A stretch of DNA of 64,000 bases from Betaproteobacteria bacterium TMED22 (GTDB taxonomy: Bacteria; Pseudomonadota; Gammaproteobacteria; Burkholderiales; Eutrophovitaceae). Positions 10,633 to 18,543 of the stretch are shown here, in pieces. The translations under genes were made by a program, and so were the position numbers. Where the stretch lies: contig NHCB01000008.1 of assembly GCA_002167745.1 (NCBI GenBank), forward strand, positions 91,417 to 155,416, given 5' to 3'. Position 1 is the first letter of the stretch. Every line of letters begins with the position of its first letter. The notes under the pieces were generated by a model that saw nothing but the letters and a program-made list of their open reading frames with translations, did no database searches and was not told the origin of the DNA.

Positions 10633-11522
10633 ACACAAGTAACCCACACTCTATTTTCGAGACCGATATCGGTTCTTTAGAATTTTTATATCGAGGTAAA
10701 GTTCGAGATATATATAAAATTGATGCTGATCGCCTGCTTGTGGTTCAAACGGATCGGTTGTCGGCGTTTGATGTTGTTTTGCCAAACCCAATTCCTGGTA
10801 AGGGTTGTTTGCTCACAGAGCTCTCAGTATTTTGGTTTAAAAAACTATCTCATATTATCCCCAATCATTGGCTAGACTACTCTCCACAAGAGTTTGTAAC
10901 TGATAAAGAATCAGATCAAGTCAAAGGCCGCGCTATGGTTGTGCGTAAGCTTAAACCCCTTCCAGTCGAAGCGATTGTTCGAGGTTACCTAGCGGGATCG
11001 GGATGGAAGGAGTATCAGAAGACGGCAAAAATATGCGGCATTTCGTTGCCACCGAATTTGAGAGAGGCACAAAAATTACCCGAGACTATTTTCACTCCGT
11101 CAACGAAGGCTGAAGTCGGAGATCATGATGAAAACATATCTTTTAAGCTGGTAGAAGACAAAATAGGGGTCGATCATGCGGGTAAGATTCGAGAAGTCTC
11201 CTGTAAGCTGTATGAAGAGGCGTCTGCTTATGCGCTGGAGCGCAACATTATTATTGCCGACACTAAATTTGAGTTTGGCATCGATTCCAATGGCGAGCTT
11301 TATCTTATTGATGAAGCATTAACTTCAGATTCTTCTCGATTTTGGCCGCAAGATCAATATGTCCTGGGGTCGAGTCCGCCGTCCTTTGACAAGCAATTCG
11401 TTCGAGATTGGCTTGAGACAATTTCTTGGAATAAAAAACCGCCGGCGCCTGATGTCCCGGGAGATATTATTCAAAAAACCTCAGATAAGTATCGGGAAGC
11501 GCTGTCTTTGCTCACGCGATGA
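10629..11522 (+). CDS. purC: SAICAR synthase PurC
   Basis: Phosphoribosylaminoimidazole-succinocarboxamide synthase: joins aspartate to CAIR with ATP. The family motifs YRGKVRDIY near the N-terminus, VRGYLAGSGWKEY, and the C-terminal IIIADTKFEFG and DEALTSDSSRFW are all seen. Length 297 aa fits the long (yeast-like) form found in Betaproteobacteria rather than the shorter E. coli form. The GTG start overlaps the last codons of purK by four bases. It follows directly the two enzymes that make its substrate. Confidence 0.96.
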   Translation: MNTSNPHSIFETDIGSLEFLYRGKVRDIYKIDADRLLVVQTDRLSAFDVVLPNPIPGKGCLLTELSVFWFKKLSHIIPNHWLDYSPQEFVTDKESDQVKGRAMVVRKLKPLPVEAIVRGYLAGSGWKEYQKTAKICGISLPPNLREAQKLPETIFTPSTKAEVGDHDENISFKLVEDKIGVDHAGKIREVSCKLYEEASAYALERNIIIADTKFEFGIDSNGELYLIDEALTSDSSRFWPQDQYVLGSSPPSFDKQFVRDWLETISWNKKPPAPDVPGDIIQKTSDKYREALSLLTR

Positions 11523-11538
11523 AGGTTAAGAGCTAACT

Positions 11539-12498
11539 TTGAGTATACGAATTACTAAGGATATATCGATAGCTGCGCGTTTATTAACCGAGGGAAAATT
11601 GGTCGCTTTTCCAACGGAAACGGTATATGGATTGGGAGCTGACGCACTGAACCCAATCGCAGTTAGGCGCGTGTATGAAGCTAAGTCCCGACCGCTGGAT
11701 CATCCTTTAATCATTCATGTTGGTTATAACGATTTAATTGACGAATTTGCTGTTGACATACCTAACAGCGCCATGGCCTTGGTTAGTCGTTTTTGGCCCG
11801 GCCCTTTAACCTTGGTTTTAAAAGCCTCAGAAAAAGTCTTGCCAATTGTCACGGGCGGTCAAGATACGGTGGCAATTAGATGTCCTGCGCACCCTATGGC
11901 GATGGCTTTATTAAAAGAATTTGCAGGCGGGATCGTTGGTCCATCAGCAAATAAGTTCGGGCATCTATCTCCAACGAAGGCGATAGACGTAGATAACGAC
12001 TTCGGTTCAGAAGTTGATCTTATCCTTGATGGAGACGCATGTGCCGTTGGAATAGAGTCGACGATCGTAGGGTTCGATGGCGAATTACCGGTTATGTTGC
12101 GGCCTGGAATGATAACTAGGGAAACTATTTCGACTGTGATCTCGAAAGAAGTCTTGGACGTAGGGCCAAAGCCTCCAAGGGTCCCCGGGTCTTTGCCGTC
12201 TCATTATGCACCGGTTACGAAGTTAGTACTTTTGGAGGCGGACGATATTCGGCAATATTTAAAAGAAAATGCGGGATCACATGATTTCGCCTTACTAACT
12301 TTTGAGTCGTTTTCAGAATTACACCCAAGAATTAGAATGATAATTGCGTCGAGAGCGCCTAAGGATTACGCTAAAAATTTGTATCAATGGTTAAGAGAGC
12401 TTGATGGCGTTGGCGCTAAAGTAATAATTGTCGAGGCGGTTCCTGCGACGGATGCTTGGGATGGCATTCGCGATCGGTTGGGTAGGGCCGCTTGTTAG
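11539..12498 (+). CDS. sua5: L-threonylcarbamoyladenylate synthase, Sua5 type
   Basis: Makes threonylcarbamoyl-AMP from threonine, bicarbonate and ATP, the first step in forming t6A37 on ANN-decoding tRNAs. The YrdC domain (about 1-200) shows VAFPTETVYGLGADA, KSRPLDHPLIIH, a FWPGPLTLVL strand and GPSANKFGHLSPT. The extra C-terminal domain (about 210-319) after the PGSLPSHYAP linker marks it as the two-domain Sua5 form rather than single-domain TsaC. The start is a TTG preceded by GAAGG. It is last in the purE-K-C run, a common Burkholderiales order, and converges on the dehydratase gene. Confidence 0.93.
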   Translation: MSIRITKDISIAARLLTEGKLVAFPTETVYGLGADALNPIAVRRVYEAKSRPLDHPLIIHVGYNDLIDEFAVDIPNSAMALVSRFWPGPLTLVLKASEKVLPIVTGGQDTVAIRCPAHPMAMALLKEFAGGIVGPSANKFGHLSPTKAIDVDNDFGSEVDLILDGDACAVGIESTIVGFDGELPVMLRPGMITRETISTVISKEVLDVGPKPPRVPGSLPSHYAPVTKLVLLEADDIRQYLKENAGSHDFALLTFESFSELHPRIRMIIASRAPKDYAKNLYQWLRELDGVGAKVIIVEAVPATDAWDGIRDRLGRAAC

Positions 12499-12562
12499 TT
12501 TTAGCTAGCACTGAGCCCAGAGGGCGATATTACATTTACTGACAATTTCAGTTGTGCGGTGA

Positions 12563-14296
12563 TTAATGTATCTCTGGTTCGTCTACAGCGGCATTGCCGC
12601 TTAAAAAATCGAAGTCGCACCCTTCGTGCGCTTGCTGAACGTGTTGAGAAAACAATTGTCCATAACCTCTAGGAAATTTTTTAATTTGGGGGCGCCAAAC
12701 TGTCCGCCGTTTATCTAGCTCCGCGTGGCTTATTAAAACATTGATTTCGCGTTTTTTGGCATCTAACTCGATTATGTCTCCACTTTTGACCAGCGCAAGC
12801 GGTCCTCCTATCCAAGACTCTGGCGACACGTGTAGGACGCATGTCCCGTAACTTGTGCCGCTCATTCGTGCGTCCGAGATCCGAACCATATCGCGAACAC
12901 CTTGTTTCAAAAGTTTTTTGGGTATCGGTAACATGCCCCATTCTGGCATTCCAGGACCACCTTGTGGCCCAGAGTTTCTTAGAACAAGTATTGAGCTCGG
13001 CTCTACATCTAACTCAGGATCATCTAATCGTCGCTCCATATCACTGTAGTTCTCAAAAACTATAGCCTTACCCTTGTGTTTTAAAAGACTAGCGCTCGCC
13101 GCTGAGGTTTTAATAACTGCGCCATTTGGAGCTAAGTTTCCTTTTAAAATAATTAAGCCACCTTCTGCAAGAATTGGCTCGTCTAGGGGCTTAATGACGT
13201 CATTATTAAAGACTTTGAAACGTTTAATATTTTCACCCAATGATTTTCCGGTACAGGTCATTGCCTCTATATTGAGTAATGGCCGCATGACTTGAAGCAG
13301 CGCTGCTAGGCCTCCGGCATAGTGGAAGTCTTCCATGAGATATTTACCAGCAGGGCGCATATTGACTAAGTATGGAGTGGTTTTTCCAATTTTTTCAAAT
13401 AGCTCCAGTGGTAACTCAAACCCCGCTCTTTTCGCAATCGCAATTAAGTGAATTAGGGCATTGGTTGACCCGCCAAGTGCCATCAATACGCGAATAGCAT
13501 TCTCAATAGATGTCCAAGTCAAAATGTTCTTAGGAGTTAAGTCTTCCCAAACCATTTCGACTATGCGTCTACCTGAATCTGAAGCCATACGGGGGTGATT
13601 TGAGTCGGGCGCGGGAATTGTAGATGCATTAGGTAATGTAAAGCCCAACGTTTCTAGGATGCCAGTCATGGTTGACGCGGTACCCATCGTCATGCATGTC
13701 CCAGCAGATCTCGCTATACCTTCCTCAATATCATGCCAATCTTCCTTAGTGATATTCCCAGCTCTGAGTTCATCCCAGTATTTCCAAACATCAGATCCAG
13801 ACCCTAATGTTTTCCCATGCCAGTTCCCTCGAAGCATGGGGCCCGCAGGGACAAATATAGTTGGCAGCCCCATACTTAGCGCGCCCATGAGTAATCCCGG
13901 TGGAGTTTTGTCGCAGCCACCCATCAAAACGCAACCGTCAATTGGATAAGATCTTAAGATCTCTTCAGTCTCCATCGACAACAAGTTACGGTACATCATT
14001 GTCGATGGCTTTTGATAGACTTCGGCTAATGACATCACGGGTATCTCAACTGGAAATCCTCCCGCTTGCCAGATGCCTCGCTTTACGTCTTGCGCTCTTT
14101 CTCGGAAGTGTGAATGACAGTGACTAAGTTCGCTCCACGTATTTAAAATTGCGATGACGGGCTTTCCCTCATAGTCCCGGCGACTAAATCCCATTTGTAA
14201 GGCTCTAGATCGGTGTCCGAAGGCACGAAGGCTCTCGGGTCCGAACCATCGATGCGAGCGTAACTGAGTGGCTTCTTTTATTTTATTAATGGGCAT
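12563..14296 (-). CDS. IlvD/Edd-family sugar-acid dehydratase (L-arabinonate dehydratase-like)
   Basis: Iron-sulfur dehydratase that would remove water from a 2,3-dihydroxy acid to give a 2-keto-3-deoxy acid. Three cysteines stand where the [2Fe-2S] ligands of the sugar-acid branch lie: C60 (LSHCHSH), C128 (GGCDKT, followed by a metal-binding Asp) and C201 (AGTCMTMGTAS). The spacing and the 577 aa length resemble Rhizobium L-arabinonate dehydratase far more than biosynthetic IlvD. The C-terminal RISDARMSGTSYG contains the catalytic Ser region. The residues setting substrate choice cannot be read here, so arabinonate is only the nearest model. It is divergent from the larA-like gene across about 200 bases, which suggests a shared regulator or pathway. 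Confidence 0.85.
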   Translation of the reverse strand: MPINKIKEATQLRSHRWFGPESLRAFGHRSRALQMGFSRRDYEGKPVIAILNTWSELSHCHSHFRERAQDVKRGIWQAGGFPVEIPVMSLAEVYQKPSTMMYRNLLSMETEEILRSYPIDGCVLMGGCDKTPPGLLMGALSMGLPTIFVPAGPMLRGNWHGKTLGSGSDVWKYWDELRAGNITKEDWHDIEEGIARSAGTCMTMGTASTMTGILETLGFTLPNASTIPAPDSNHPRMASDSGRRIVEMVWEDLTPKNILTWTSIENAIRVLMALGGSTNALIHLIAIAKRAGFELPLELFEKIGKTTPYLVNMRPAGKYLMEDFHYAGGLAALLQVMRPLLNIEAMTCTGKSLGENIKRFKVFNNDVIKPLDEPILAEGGLIILKGNLAPNGAVIKTSAASASLLKHKGKAIVFENYSDMERRLDDPELDVEPSSILVLRNSGPQGGPGMPEWGMLPIPKKLLKQGVRDMVRISDARMSGTSYGTCVLHVSPESWIGGPLALVKSGDIIELDAKKREINVLISHAELDKRRTVWRPQIKKFPRGYGQLFSQHVQQAHEGCDFDFLSGNAAVDEPEIH

Positions 14297-14498
14297 TTTT
14301 CTATGTTCTAAATATAATTAATTTCAAATTCACCGTGGCATACTATAAACGCGCAGTCAAAATAAGCTATTTCAGGATATAGGAAAATGTGTAATTCATG
14401 GAGTCTTGGTTTATTGGACCTAATGGACTGAGATAAAATAAGAATTGTTTATGTGCTCGAAGTTTCCTGAGCGCGGTGATCAAGAGAGGAGCGGCGAA
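14297..14498. promoter_or_regulatory. Divergent intergenic region between dehydratase and larA-like genes
   Basis: About 200 AT-rich bases separating two divergent genes, so it must hold both promoters. I see -10-like sequences in both directions (for example TATAGT read leftwards near 14345) but no pairing with a good -35 at proper spacing, and no clear long palindrome for an operator. On the right side a strong Shine-Dalgarno (GAGAGGAG) sits just before the larA-like ATG at 14499. Confidence 0.4.
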
Positions 14499-15821
14499 AT
14501 GATTAATGACCGAATAGATGTAAATATTGCGGGGGGTTTGGACTTACCTCTTCCGCGAATGGTGCACGTGAGACAAAAGTTTGAGTTATCTAAAATTAGC
14601 AGCATTACCGAAACTATTACTCAGGAGTTTACGAAGCCCAATATTCAGTCGAAGATCAAGCCTGGAATGTCGATCGCGATAGGGGTTGGATCTAGAGGCG
14701 TAAATAATATTGCCGAATGTGTTAAGGCTGTAGTGGATAAGATTAAAGAGTTGGGCGGGAATCCGTTTGTTTTCCCTGCGATGGGCAGTCACGGTGGAGC
14801 CACGGCGGAGGGACAGAAAGAAGTATTAGATGGGTACGGTGTTACTGAATCATTTATTGGTTGTCCTGTTCAATCCAGTATGGAAGTGGTTGAGATCGGT
14901 AAGGCTGATGATGGAATGCCGGTTTACATGGATAAACTGGCTTCCGAAGCTGATGCTATTGCGCTCGTGTGTAGGATTAAGCCACACACAAACTTTAGAG
15001 CGCCCATTGAGTCAGGCATCATAAAAATGCTAACTATTGGCATGGGAAAGATTATCGGCGCATCGACTTTACATACTTATGGTATGGATATGTTTGGTGT
15101 TTTGCTGCCTAAGGCGGCTAAAATTATCATGGAAAAAAAGAATTTTTTATTTGGTGTCGCTATGCTAGAAAATGCCGCGGATGAGACTGCAGTCATAGAG
15201 ATCGTACCGAGTGAAGAGGTATTAGAAAGAGAGCCTTTACTTTTGGCTCGAGCAAAAAAGTTGATGCCAAAATTACAATTTGAAGAAATTGATGTCTTAG
15301 TTGTCGAGAAAATCGGCAAAAACATATCTGGCGCTGGAATGGACCCGAACATAACGGGTCGTAATTGCCGAGATGTCGAGTGGGAGATGAGTCCCCACGT
15401 TAAGAAAATTGCTGTTTTAGGTCTTACTCCTGAAACGCACGGCAATGCAACGGGGTTGGGCGCCGCTGATGTCATCACAATGGATGTTTACCGAGACCTG
15501 GATATTTCTAAGACATATGCAAATGTAATTACTTCCATGTACCTGGATGGCGCTGCTATCCCGATCATTATGAATGATGATCAAGCTGCGATACGACTAG
15601 CTGTGAAAACGGTGGTTAGAGTAAAACCAGAGGATGTGAAGATCGTAAGGATTTCTACAACCCTAGAAGTTGTGGATTTGTATGTTTCGGAAAATTTATT
15701 ACCTTACATAGAGAGCAACCCAGACAAGTTTGAGATTGTAAGCGACCCAGAGCCAATGAAGTTTGATGCCAAAGGAAAAATTTATCCCATGATGGCTGTA
15801 CGTTCACATGCTAGTGCTTGA
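14499..15821 (+). CDS. LarA-like nickel-pincer-dependent racemase/epimerase
   Basis: Member of the lactate racemase (LarA, DUF2088) superfamily, which interconverts 2-hydroxy-acid stereoisomers by hydride transfer to a nickel-pincer nucleotide. Expected active-site residues can be placed: R66 (GSRGV), H98 (MGSHGG), H163 (KPHT), K176 (GIIKM, the likely covalent cofactor Lys) and H192 (LHTYG). Relative to Lactobacillus LarA the H-to-K spacing is three residues longer, and the motif SHGGAT replaces the classic form, so this is a divergent branch and lactate should not be assumed. I chose the ATG at 14499 (440 aa) because GAGAGGAG precedes it; an upstream ATG at 14445 has no such site. It leads a larC-larE-larB operon that supplies its cofactor. 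Confidence 0.85.
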   Translation: MINDRIDVNIAGGLDLPLPRMVHVRQKFELSKISSITETITQEFTKPNIQSKIKPGMSIAIGVGSRGVNNIAECVKAVVDKIKELGGNPFVFPAMGSHGGATAEGQKEVLDGYGVTESFIGCPVQSSMEVVEIGKADDGMPVYMDKLASEADAIALVCRIKPHTNFRAPIESGIIKMLTIGMGKIIGASTLHTYGMDMFGVLLPKAAKIIMEKKNFLFGVAMLENAADETAVIEIVPSEEVLEREPLLLARAKKLMPKLQFEEIDVLVVEKIGKNISGAGMDPNITGRNCRDVEWEMSPHVKKIAVLGLTPETHGNATGLGAADVITMDVYRDLDISKTYANVITSMYLDGAAIPIIMNDDQAAIRLAVKTVVRVKPEDVKIVRISTTLEVVDLYVSENLLPYIESNPDKFEIVSDPEPMKFDAKGKIYPMMAVRSHASA

Positions 15822-15856
15822 GGGTTCTTTGTTAAGTCCTTCTTAAAGCTTTAATT

Positions 15857-17038
15857 ATGCGTATCCATTTAGATCCTATCGGAGGTGTTGCGGGAGACAT
15901 GTTTATTGCAGCCATTCTGGACGCTAAACCAGAATGGTACGACGAGATGTGCTTAACCATTCGGGCTGCAGGCCTACCCAAAGAAGTTGGATTATCATTA
16001 CAGCCACACACAGATTTTGCGCTTACAGGGACGCGCTTCAGTGTTGACGAATTGGGGGTTCATGAACATCATCACACGCCATTCATAAAGATTAGAGATA
16101 TGTTGTCGGAGTCAACTCTCAAGTCGGGTGTTCGCCAAGCCGCAATAGATATTTTTTCTCTTTTAGCTGAAGCTGAGGCGACAGTGCACGACAAGTCTAT
16201 CGAAACGATCAGTTTTCATGAGGTCGGGGAATGGGATTCTATTGCAGACATTGTTGGGGCTGCATTCTTGATTGATAAAGCATCTGCGACTTGGACCATT
16301 GGGGCTTTGCCATTAGGTCGAGGGGCAGTTGATACCAGTCACGGCAAGTTGCCAGTCCCAACACCGGCTGCGGTTAGTTTGCTCCAAGGCTTTTATTTTG
16401 AAGACGATGGTCTTGATGGAGAGCGTATTACGCCAACCGGAGCGGCGATTTTGTCGTATCTCAAACCACAACAAATAGGCGCGGCTCAAGGCGGAAAATT
16501 AGTTGCATCAGGGACGGGTTTTGGAACTAAAGTTTTTCCAAAGAAGAGTAATGTTTTGCGTGCCTTGATGTTGTCTGTAGATGGGCATGAAGGTCAGTCA
16601 GACGACTTGATTTATCAGATTGATTTTGATCTCGACGACCAAAGTGCGGAGGACTTGGCAATAGGATTAGACCATATTCGCTCACTTCCAACGGTACTTG
16701 ATGTCTCTCAAACGGCACTGTTCGGCAAGAAAGGCAGAATGGCAACAGGAATTCGCGTTCTTGCAACGACTGAAGATGTTGATAAAGTTTTTGAGGTATG
16801 TTTTTTTGAAACATCAACGATAGGGTTGCGTTATCAAGAGCTAAAACGTATGACCCTAGATCGATGGGAAGAGAGTTATGTTAGCGAGCGCTCAGAGGGA
16901 AGCTGCAAATTCGTGAGTCGCTCAGGAATAACAACGCTTAAAGTTGAATCTGACGACCTTGTTAGTACTAAAGGGTATGCTAATAGGGAGCGTTTGCGAC
17001 GAGAAATTTCAACAAAATACGAGACCCCAAGTGATTGA
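15857..17038 (+). CDS. larC: LarC, nickel insertion enzyme for the pincer cofactor
   Basis: CTP-dependent cyclometallase that places nickel into the pyridinium bis-thiocarboxylate precursor, the last step of pincer cofactor synthesis. The N-terminal signature IGGVAGDMFIAAIL, a His cluster (H69, H71-H73 in VHEHHHTPF) suited to metal binding, SFHEVGEWDSIADIVGA and the PTPTGAAIL-type motif (ERITPTGAAIL) are typical of the family. It is a single uninterrupted 393 aa frame, unlike Lactobacillus where larC1 and larC2 are joined by programmed frameshifting. It follows the larA-like gene by 35 bases and overlaps larE. Confidence 0.9.
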   Translation: MRIHLDPIGGVAGDMFIAAILDAKPEWYDEMCLTIRAAGLPKEVGLSLQPHTDFALTGTRFSVDELGVHEHHHTPFIKIRDMLSESTLKSGVRQAAIDIFSLLAEAEATVHDKSIETISFHEVGEWDSIADIVGAAFLIDKASATWTIGALPLGRGAVDTSHGKLPVPTPAAVSLLQGFYFEDDGLDGERITPTGAAILSYLKPQQIGAAQGGKLVASGTGFGTKVFPKKSNVLRALMLSVDGHEGQSDDLIYQIDFDLDDQSAEDLAIGLDHIRSLPTVLDVSQTALFGKKGRMATGIRVLATTEDVDKVFEVCFFETSTIGLRYQELKRMTLDRWEESYVSERSEGSCKFVSRSGITTLKVESDDLVSTKGYANRERLRREISTKYETPSD

Positions 17039-17870
17039 AGACGTTTCTGAGCATATAACTAAAATACGTGCGCTATTCGCTGAGATGAAAGAGGTCTCAG
17101 TAGCGGTTAGTGGAGGCATAGATAGCGTGACGCTTGCTGTTTTGGCTAGCCAGACACCGAACATTTCTATTCAAATGTATCATGCTGTTTCGCCGGCGGT
17201 ACCATCACAGGCCACAGATCGAGTGAAGCAGTTGTCTCGTGATTACGGTTGGAGCCTACAAATTTTGGATGCTCATGAATTTGCTGATGAAGACTATTTG
17301 TCGAACCCTGTTAACCGTTGTTTTTACTGTAAAACGAATTTATATAAAGCGATATCGGCTGTGAGTGGAGGCGTCATAGTGTCGGGTGCGAATACGGATG
17401 ATCTATCTGATTATCGGCCGGGATTAGACGCCGCGAAAAACGCCAGTGTGCGTCATCCCTATGTAGAAACGTTAACGAATAAAAGTCTGGTTAGATCTAT
17501 AGCGAAACAAATAGGTTTAGGTGAGCTATCAGAGCTGGCAGCGTCACCGTGCTTGTCGAGTAGAGTAGAGACGGGCATCCGCATAGACCCAGAACTTTTA
17601 CCGCTTATTAACGAGACCGAGCGCTTGATTGCGCAATCCGTCTTTCCAGAGCCTGAAACAGTGAGGTGCCGGGTTCGGTCTGCCGGTGTCGTGATCGAAT
17701 TAGATGATAGGTCAATGTCCCGATTAACAACGCAAAAACGACAGACATTAAAAGAGAAAATAAATACCATTTTCAAATATCGGGGCTATAAATATCCTGT
17801 TAACTTTGAAGTGTATAAATTGGGCAGTGCATTTATTCATATAAAATCTACGCGTGCTGTTGAATCGTAA
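17031..17870 (+). CDS. larE: LarE, PP-loop sulfur transferase for the pincer cofactor
   Basis: ATP-dependent enzyme that adenylates and thiolates the carboxylates of the cofactor precursor made by LarB. The PP-loop is SGGIDS (residues 27-32). C174 in ASPCLSSR matches the sulfur-donating Cys176 of Lactobacillus LarE. A CxxC pair (C97, C100 in NRCFYCK) is also present, as in the cluster-bearing three-cysteine LarE type. I chose the GTG at 17031, which overlaps the larC stop by eight bases and gives 279 aa, the family size; an upstream ATG at 16944 would add 29 residues encoded inside larC. It couples to larB by a one-base stop/start overlap. Confidence 0.9.
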   Translation: MIEDVSEHITKIRALFAEMKEVSVAVSGGIDSVTLAVLASQTPNISIQMYHAVSPAVPSQATDRVKQLSRDYGWSLQILDAHEFADEDYLSNPVNRCFYCKTNLYKAISAVSGGVIVSGANTDDLSDYRPGLDAAKNASVRHPYVETLTNKSLVRSIAKQIGLGELSELAASPCLSSRVETGIRIDPELLPLINETERLIAQSVFPEPETVRCRVRSAGVVIELDDRSMSRLTTQKRQTLKEKINTIFKYRGYKYPVNFEVYKLGSAFIHIKSTRAVES

Positions 17871-18535
17871 TGAGCTTCGCAGAAGATATTAAGTTAGATT
17901 TTAATAGGGAAGACCGCATCGGTCTCGACGAGGCGATTTTTTGCGAAGGAAAAACTTCGGAGCAGATCGCAGAAATTCTTCGGCAGGCTCAGTCGAATCA
18001 ACGCCGATTTCTTCTCACGCGTCTGTCTAGCGATAAGCAACAAGATGTACTTAGCTTGGGCGAGTTCGACATGGATTACGATCCAATATCAAGAACTGCT
18101 TATTTTCCTGATTCCAACGAGCTTATCAGCGAAAATCAGGTCTCAGTCATTTGTGCAGGTACCTCAGATGTTCCAGTGGCCAAAGAGGTCGTTAGGACTT
18201 TGCGGTATTACGGACATCTTGCTGTAGAGATTTCGGACGTGGGCGTTGCCGGACTATGGCGATTACTTGATCGGCTAGATGATATTAAGGTAGCCAAGGT
18301 TGTCGTCGTCATCGCGGGAATGGATGCCGCACTGCCAACGGTCTTGGGCGGCTTGGTAGCGCAGCCACTTATTGGGGTGCCAACGTCAGTCGGTTATGGT
18401 GTGGCTCAAGGTGGGACTGCTGCGCTTCAAGCTATGTTAGCTAGTTGCTCTCCAGGAATAACCGTCACGAATATTGATAACGGTTACGGGGGCGCATGTG
18501 CTGCTCTGAGAATACTCAGAACAGCACTAACTTAA
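17870..18535 (+). CDS. larB: LarB, nicotinate adenine dinucleotide carboxylase/hydrolase
   Basis: First enzyme of nickel-pincer cofactor synthesis: carboxylates the pyridinium ring of nicotinate adenine dinucleotide and hydrolyses off AMP. The C-terminal half resembles PurE (ICAGTSDVPVAKEVV, VVIAGMDAALPTVLGGLV, GVPTSVGYG). The N-terminus carries the LarB-type DEAIFCEGKT stretch (about 20-29). Length 221 aa is slightly short but complete. Its ATG overlaps the larE stop by one base. No Ni transporter or LarD-type channel gene follows; the next gene converges from the other strand nine bases away. Confidence 0.9.
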   Translation: MSFAEDIKLDFNREDRIGLDEAIFCEGKTSEQIAEILRQAQSNQRRFLLTRLSSDKQQDVLSLGEFDMDYDPISRTAYFPDSNELISENQVSVICAGTSDVPVAKEVVRTLRYYGHLAVEISDVGVAGLWRLLDRLDDIKVAKVVVVIAGMDAALPTVLGGLVAQPLIGVPTSVGYGVAQGGTAALQAMLASCSPGITVTNIDNGYGGACAALRILRTALT

Positions 18536-18543
18536 TCGCCGAT

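Noticed and set aside
12563-14296. IlvD/Edd protein considered as biosynthetic dihydroxy-acid dehydratase (ilvD).
   Set aside because: Cysteine positions (60, 128, 201), size and motifs fit the sugar-acid branch; no other branched-chain synthesis genes are nearby.
15077-15478. Long antisense frame inside the larA-like gene (and similar ones inside hslU at 19901-20404 and purH at 62185-62625).
   Set aside because: They have no start signals or recognisable motifs and mirror codon use of the real genes on the other strand.
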